DNA from: Chryseobacterium balustinum
GTDB lineage: Bacteria; Bacteroidota; Bacteroidia; Flavobacteriales; Weeksellaceae
Length of the DNA stretch: 64,000 nt
NCBI RefSeq assembly: GCF_900168205.1
Contig: NZ_FUZE01000009.1
Location: forward strand, 1 to 64,000
Direction: 5' to 3'
Below the pieces are notes generated by a model, which had not been told where the DNA came from, ran no database searches, and saw nothing but the letters and a program-made list of their open reading frames with translations. Below are positions 60,249 through 64,000 of this stretch, piece by piece; within the stretch, counting starts at the first letter, position 1; each line of letters opens with the position of its first letter. The position numbers were made by a program, and so were the translations under genes.

Positions 60249-61511
60249 ATGAAGAAGCTAAACTTTGTACTTGTTACCACTCTATTTTTATTCCTATTTT
60301 CCTGCAAAAATAAATCTGAAAATAATTCTGCAACAGCAGAATCTACGACCAATCTTCCTAACTACGGGAATGTAGATTTAACTAAGGTTTTTGCTTCAGG
60401 AGACTTCAATCTTGTAGATAAAGACTACGCAGTAAGTTATATCGACCAGTATTACAAAAAAGTTTGGGAAAGAGGGAACCTAAGTGGAAGTTTTTTGGTC
60501 GCGCAAGGTGATGAGATTTTATATGAAAATTACAGAGGCTTTGCACGAGAAGGAAATCAAAATCCTATAGACAAAAATACGCCGTTGCATGTCGCATCTG
60601 TTTCAAAAACGATGACGGCAATGGCGATGATGAAATTAATCGAAGCCGGAAAAATAAAATTGACCGATCATTTAACACAGTTTTTTCCTGCATTCCCTTA
60701 TCCTCATGTGACGGTTCAGACTTTATTAGACCAGAGAAGCGGACTTCCAAAATACGAATACTTCATTACTAAAATTCAGCCTGCTCCTGCAGAACTTTCA
60801 AAAACTTACATTACCAATCAGGATGTTTTGAATATGATCATCAAATACAAACCTGAATTGGCGAGAGATACCGATACAGGATTTATGTATTGCAATACCA
60901 ATTATGCGCTTTTAGCTTTATTGATTGAAAAAATTACTAAAACACCTTTTCCGCAGGCGATGAAAGAGATGGTTTTCACTCCGCTGAAAATGACGAATAC
61001 TTATATTTTTCAGGAAAAAGATATTCCGACGGCATCACAATCGTTTTATTTTGGCGGGAATAAATTGTATCCTTTAGACCGATTAGACCTTATTTACGGT
61101 GATAAAAATGTGTATACAACGCCAAGAGATTTGTATAATTTTTCTAAAGCAATGTTTTCTAAAGATTTTTTAAAGCCGGAATTAATGCAGATGATTTTTA
61201 CACCTTACAGCAATGAAAAGGCTGGCCAAAATAATTATGGTTTAGGTTTCAGAATGAAAATTTTCGATAATGGAGAAAAACTGACCTATCACAACGGTTG
61301 GTGGCACGGAACAAATTCTGTTTTTGCTCATCTTTTAAAATCAAAAGTTACCATTATAGCGATCGGAAATAAATATTCAGGTAGAGTTTATTCGGCTCTA
61401 GCTTTGTCGGGTCTTTTCGAAGATTTTCCACCTCAGAAAGATAAGCTTCACAGCATTATGAATGATAATCAGGACACTTTGAAAACAGGAACTGAGGTTT
61501 TTGGAGAATAA
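60249..61511 (+). CDS. Serine hydrolase lipoprotein (class C beta-lactamase fold)
   Basis: A protein of about 420 residues with a lipoprotein signal (KLNFVLVTTLFLFLFSCKNK). It has the SxxK motif as SVSKTMTAMAMMK, Tyr in YCNTNYALL and HNG in LTYHNGWWHGTNS, as in class C beta-lactamase/DD-peptidase (PF00144) proteins. It may act on peptidoglycan peptides or small esters; antibiotic resistance is not implied. An upstream in-frame ATG at 60207 would hide the signal peptide, so I start at 60249. Confidence 0.87.
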   Translation: MKKLNFVLVTTLFLFLFSCKNKSENNSATAESTTNLPNYGNVDLTKVFASGDFNLVDKDYAVSYIDQYYKKVWERGNLSGSFLVAQGDEILYENYRGFAREGNQNPIDKNTPLHVASVSKTMTAMAMMKLIEAGKIKLTDHLTQFFPAFPYPHVTVQTLLDQRSGLPKYEYFITKIQPAPAELSKTYITNQDVLNMIIKYKPELARDTDTGFMYCNTNYALLALLIEKITKTPFPQAMKEMVFTPLKMTNTYIFQEKDIPTASQSFYFGGNKLYPLDRLDLIYGDKNVYTTPRDLYNFSKAMFSKDFLKPELMQMIFTPYSNEKAGQNNYGLGFRMKIFDNGEKLTYHNGWWHGTNSVFAHLLKSKVTIIAIGNKYSGRVYSALALSGLFEDFPPQKDKLHSIMNDNQDTLKTGTEVFGE

Positions 61512-61515
61512 TGTT

Positions 61516-61523
61516 TATTTTTG
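61516..61523 (+). promoter_or_regulatory. -7 promoter element of the Ig-like lipoprotein gene
   Basis: TATTTTTG lies 4 nt past the stop of the hydrolase gene and 13 nt before the ATG at 61537. Confidence 0.4.
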
Positions 61524-61536
61524 CTCAAATAATTTC

Positions 61537-63312
61537 ATGAAAAGATTTCTTCTTTTATTCATCATCGGAATTCTTGTACAGTCTTGTGCAAGAGTAGGCT
61601 CACCAATCGGAGGTCTTAAAGATACTTTGGCTCCTGAGGCTATAGGTTCAAATATAGATTCCGCAAGAGTCAATGTAAGAAGAGATATTAAAGAACTTCG
61701 TATTGATTTTAATGAATATATTACCTTAAAGGACATTAATAAAAATCTTAATATTTCGCCACCTATAAAGAATATCAAAAGAATTCTACCTTCCAATATT
61801 GCCAATAAATATATGGTGATTCAGTGGACCGATACTTTACAGGCAAATACAACGTATAATTTTAATTTTGGAAATGCAATCGTTGATAACAGCGAAGGTA
61901 ATGTATTGAGATATTATAATTTTGCGTTTTCTACAGGTGAAAAGCTTGATGATTTATATATAAGTGGAGTGGTTACAGATGCATTAGCTTTAAAAAAGAA
62001 AAGCAGTTCTGATAATAAAATGGTGGTTGGTCTTTATCAATTGAAAGATAGTATGGACTATAAACAGAAACCGTATTACATTACAAAAGTAGATGACGAC
62101 GGTTATTATGAGCTCAATTATCTTGCTAAAGGAAAATACAAAATTATTGCTTTTGATGACGATAACGAAAATTCTATCTACAATCCTGGAAAAGAGAAAA
62201 TAGCATTTCAGAAAGATACGGTCGTTGTTGAGAAATCTATTTCAGGCTTAAATTTAAAATTATTTCCGTCTAAAAAACCATTTAAAAATCCTGAATTAAA
62301 AGAAATGCCGGGAGGAATTTTAATGACTTTTGAAGGGAATCCTGAAGAGGTAAAAGTACTTTCTATAAATGAAAAACTGAAAGACATCAAAGTAACTCAC
62401 AAGCCAAAATCAGATTCTGTAAAGATTTGGTTTGACGCTGTGAAAAGTGATGTTGGGCAAACTGTAAACGAAAAACTAGAATTCAGCTACGATACCGGAA
62501 CAAAGCAGGATACTGTTGTTTCTTTTTATAAGTACAATAAAAAGAACGTGATGGATGTTATCAGCGAAAATGGAGGGTCTTTATTGCCTCCGAAAACTAC
62601 TTTCAAAATTTCGTCTAATTACCTTATTGATAAAATTAATCCAGAGAAATGGACTTTGAAAATTGACAGCACAATTGTACAGCCATTTACGGCAAAAATA
62701 TCTCAGACCAATCCTTATCAGATTTTGATAACATCAGATTTTGTATCCGGGAAAAAATATCAATTGACCATTCCTAAAACGACTATTTCTTCTTATTATG
62801 ATAAAAATTCTGAGTCAAAACGTTTTGATTTTGAAGTTGATAAGATTGAAAATTATGGAAATCTGTCGATTACATTGGAAAATGCTCCAACTAAAAAATA
62901 TTGGCTCCAACTTTTAGATTCTTCAGAAAAAGCAATATATCAAGTATATACAAGTGGAAATTCGGTCATGTTTGATGTATTAAAACCTGCAGAATATATT
63001 ATCCGTATTTTGGTAGATAATAACGAAAATGGATATTGGGATCCTGCAGATTTTGAAACGTCTACTTTTGCAGAAGACTCTTATACTTATTACAAGACTG
63101 CAGTTATTCGACCTTTATGGACGTCAAAAGAAACTTGGGATTTGAAAGATACACGAGTACTGGACATCAGTAAATTTGGTACCGCTACCAGTACGGCAAA
63201 AGGGCAGGCTGGCGAAAATAAATCAACGATAAATCCATCCAATAATAGCTCTATTCAGAATACTAATTCTGGAACTAGAGGTGGGAATAATGACTTACAA
63301 TTGAGAAGATAA
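61537..63312 (+). CDS. Ig-like domain lipoprotein
   Basis: A protein of about 591 residues with a lipoprotein signal (RFLLLFIIGILVQSCARVGSP). It starts with a bacterial Ig-like/SbsA-type domain (about 30-135: PEAIGSNIDSARVNVRRDIKELRIDFNEYITL and TTYNFNFGNAIVDNSEGN). A second beta module follows, with YELNYLAKGKYKIIAFDDDNENSIYNPGKE and, near 490, PAEYIIRILVDNNENGYWDP: acidic loops that could bind calcium. It ends with a Gly/Asn-rich tail. This layout is common in Bacteroidota surface proteins; the role is unknown. I start at 61537 because an earlier in-frame ATG would bury the signal peptide. It is followed by a 1-nt overlap. Confidence 0.82.
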   Translation: MKRFLLLFIIGILVQSCARVGSPIGGLKDTLAPEAIGSNIDSARVNVRRDIKELRIDFNEYITLKDINKNLNISPPIKNIKRILPSNIANKYMVIQWTDTLQANTTYNFNFGNAIVDNSEGNVLRYYNFAFSTGEKLDDLYISGVVTDALALKKKSSSDNKMVVGLYQLKDSMDYKQKPYYITKVDDDGYYELNYLAKGKYKIIAFDDDNENSIYNPGKEKIAFQKDTVVVEKSISGLNLKLFPSKKPFKNPELKEMPGGILMTFEGNPEEVKVLSINEKLKDIKVTHKPKSDSVKIWFDAVKSDVGQTVNEKLEFSYDTGTKQDTVVSFYKYNKKNVMDVISENGGSLLPPKTTFKISSNYLIDKINPEKWTLKIDSTIVQPFTAKISQTNPYQILITSDFVSGKKYQLTIPKTTISSYYDKNSESKRFDFEVDKIENYGNLSITLENAPTKKYWLQLLDSSEKAIYQVYTSGNSVMFDVLKPAEYIIRILVDNNENGYWDPADFETSTFAEDSYTYYKTAVIRPLWTSKETWDLKDTRVLDISKFGTATSTAKGQAGENKSTINPSNNSSIQNTNSGTRGGNNDLQLRR

Positions 63313-63770
63313 TGCAGAAGTTTAAGAAAATAGTTTTTTGGTGTTTAGTAGGCTTTGCAATCATTCAGTTTATTCCTGTGGATAAGGTAAATAAGCCTGT
63401 AGATCAACGCAAAAACTTTATTAAGGTTGAAAATGCTCCGAAAGAAGTAGTTACATTACTTAAAAATGCATGCTATGATTGTCATTCCGATGAAACGGTT
63501 TACCCTAAATATGCATATGTCGCTCCGTTTTCCTGGTCAATTAAAAGCCATGTGAACGATGGAAGAAAATATTTAAATTTCTCTATTTGGGATACATATA
63601 ATAAAGATTTGAAGCACAAAATGCTTACCCGAGCAATCGAGATGGTTGACAATAAAATGATGCCAATGCCTGCGTATATCATTTACCACGAAAAAGCTAA
63701 CCTTTCAACCAATGAAAGAAAGCTTTTAAATGTTTATTTTCAAGAAGTCTTAGACTCTAAAAAGTACTAA
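63312..63770 (+). CDS. Haem-binding domain protein
   Basis: A 152-residue protein with an N-terminal hydrophobic helix (KIVFWCLVGFAIIQFIPV) and one haem c motif, CYDCH (about 56-60). The flanking NACYDCHSDETVYPKYAYVAPFSWSIKSHVNDGRKYLNFSIW is the Haem_bd (PF14376) pattern of Bacteroidota. It is likely a membrane-anchored periplasmic cytochrome or haem carrier. It starts on the last base of the Ig-like lipoprotein stop (TAATG), so the two are coupled. Confidence 0.88.
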   Translation: MQKFKKIVFWCLVGFAIIQFIPVDKVNKPVDQRKNFIKVENAPKEVVTLLKNACYDCHSDETVYPKYAYVAPFSWSIKSHVNDGRKYLNFSIWDTYNKDLKHKMLTRAIEMVDNKMMPMPAYIIYHEKANLSTNERKLLNVYFQEVLDSKKY

Positions 63771-63778
63771 AGAAAAGA

Positions 63779-64000
63779 TTAACTAAAATTTTTCAAATAC
63801 TCTTCAAAGAATTTTTTCTGAGAATCAAAAGCGATATCATCGAAATTAATTTCGGAGATATGAATCCATTGAGTTTCTGAAATTTCAGATAATTCTATAT
63901 TGACTTCAAATTTCTCTGAAACTCGATATTCATAAAACAAATCAATTGTATTGTAATCAATTTCTTTGTATTGATATACATTTGGAAGGCTCGTTAAATA
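63779..64000 (-). CDS. C-terminal part of a NUDIX hydrolase (cut by the window edge)
   Basis: Reading the minus strand from the edge gives 73 codons and a TAA at 63779-63781. The product contains LPNVYQYKEIDYNTIDLFYEY and then ISETQWIHISEINFDDIAFDSQKKFFEEYL, the strand, W-x-H/P turn and final helix pattern of NUDIX enzymes. The NUDIX box itself would be outside the window. It converges on the haem-binding gene, with only 8 nt between the stops. Confidence 0.7.
   Translation of the reverse strand, partial: YLTSLPNVYQYKEIDYNTIDLFYEYRVSEKFEVNIELSEISETQWIHISEINFDDIAFDSQKKFFEEYLKNFS

Noticed and set aside
60249..61511. Serine hydrolase as an antibiotic-resistance beta-lactamase
   Set aside because: The motifs show the fold only. 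Class C-like lipoproteins of this type are common peptidases or esterases, so resistance is not claimed.
61501..61536. Upstream start of the Ig-like lipoprotein
   Set aside because: It overlaps the previous gene and the promoter element and would bury the signal peptide; ATG 61537 is preferred.

Overview
The window looks like chromosomal DNA of a flavobacterium close to Chryseobacterium (Bacteroidota, Weeksellaceae). The signs are low GC, almost no Shine-Dalgarno sequences, Bacteroidota-type promoter elements (TAnnTTTG, once with an upstream TTTG at good spacing), fused CcoN-CcoO oxidase subunits, SusC/TonB-type and 'outer membrane beta-barrel' receptors, and many flavobacterial lipoproteins. 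No phage, transposase, CRISPR array, rRNA or tRNA was seen. It is mostly a core-genome segment with several short palindromic intergenic repeats.

Layout. 1-4.7 kb: a small secreted protein, a DUF4349 lipoprotein, an acyl-CoA dehydrogenase, a DoxX protein and an AI-2E-type transporter. 4.7-9.6 kb: lon, divergent from a SurA/PpiD-like periplasmic foldase. 9.7-12.9 kb: an MlaD/MCE protein followed by a membrane-bound HdrDE-like Fe-S protein and an HdrB-like CCG protein, probably one redox module. 12.9-19.3 kb: envelope-glycan genes (GT-C-like membrane protein, GT4 glycosyltransferase, flippase, AsnB). 19.3-22.8 kb: two lipoproteins, serS and a small secreted-protein gene broken by a stop codon. 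22.9-32.6 kb: a complete cbb3 oxidase locus on the minus strand (ccoI; ccoS-ccoNO-ccoQ-ccoP-ccoG-ccoH-tauE-like), with a divergent Crp/Fnr regulator. Similar TGA-N6-TCA palindromes lie at the regulator's own promoter and in front of ccoS.

32.6-34.4 kb: panB, a small membrane protein and an RluA pseudouridine synthase. 34.9-41.2 kb: a thiamine operon (thiS-thiC-tenI-like-thiE-thiG-thiH-thiF) headed by a TPP riboswitch whose 3' end can form a hairpin over the thiS start codon. 41.3-46.6 kb: two related outer-membrane barrels and a DUF5694 protein on the minus strand. 46.7-48.8 kb: a small exported protein and a LytS/LytR-type two-component pair. 48.8-54.2 kb: two different aconitases in tandem. 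54.5-57.7 kb: a WG-repeat protein, then a second TPP riboswitch in front of a TonB-dependent receptor, which is therefore probably the thiamine uptake receptor. Synthesis and uptake of thiamine thus both lie under TPP control within 21 kb. 57.8-64 kb: an HU-CCDC81 protein, a thioesterase, a 2-hydroxyacid dehydrogenase, a beta-lactamase-fold lipoprotein, an Ig-like lipoprotein, a haem-binding protein, and the 3' end of a NUDIX gene at the right edge.

The most interesting material is regulatory. It comprises the two TPP switches with visible alternative pairings, the candidate Crp/Fnr regulon at the oxidase locus, a perfect 17-nt palindrome just in front of lon, several promoters so close to the start codon that the mRNA may be leaderless, and at least four kinds of intergenic palindromic repeat, one with two copies in the window. 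I did not find a convincing new defence or mobile system.
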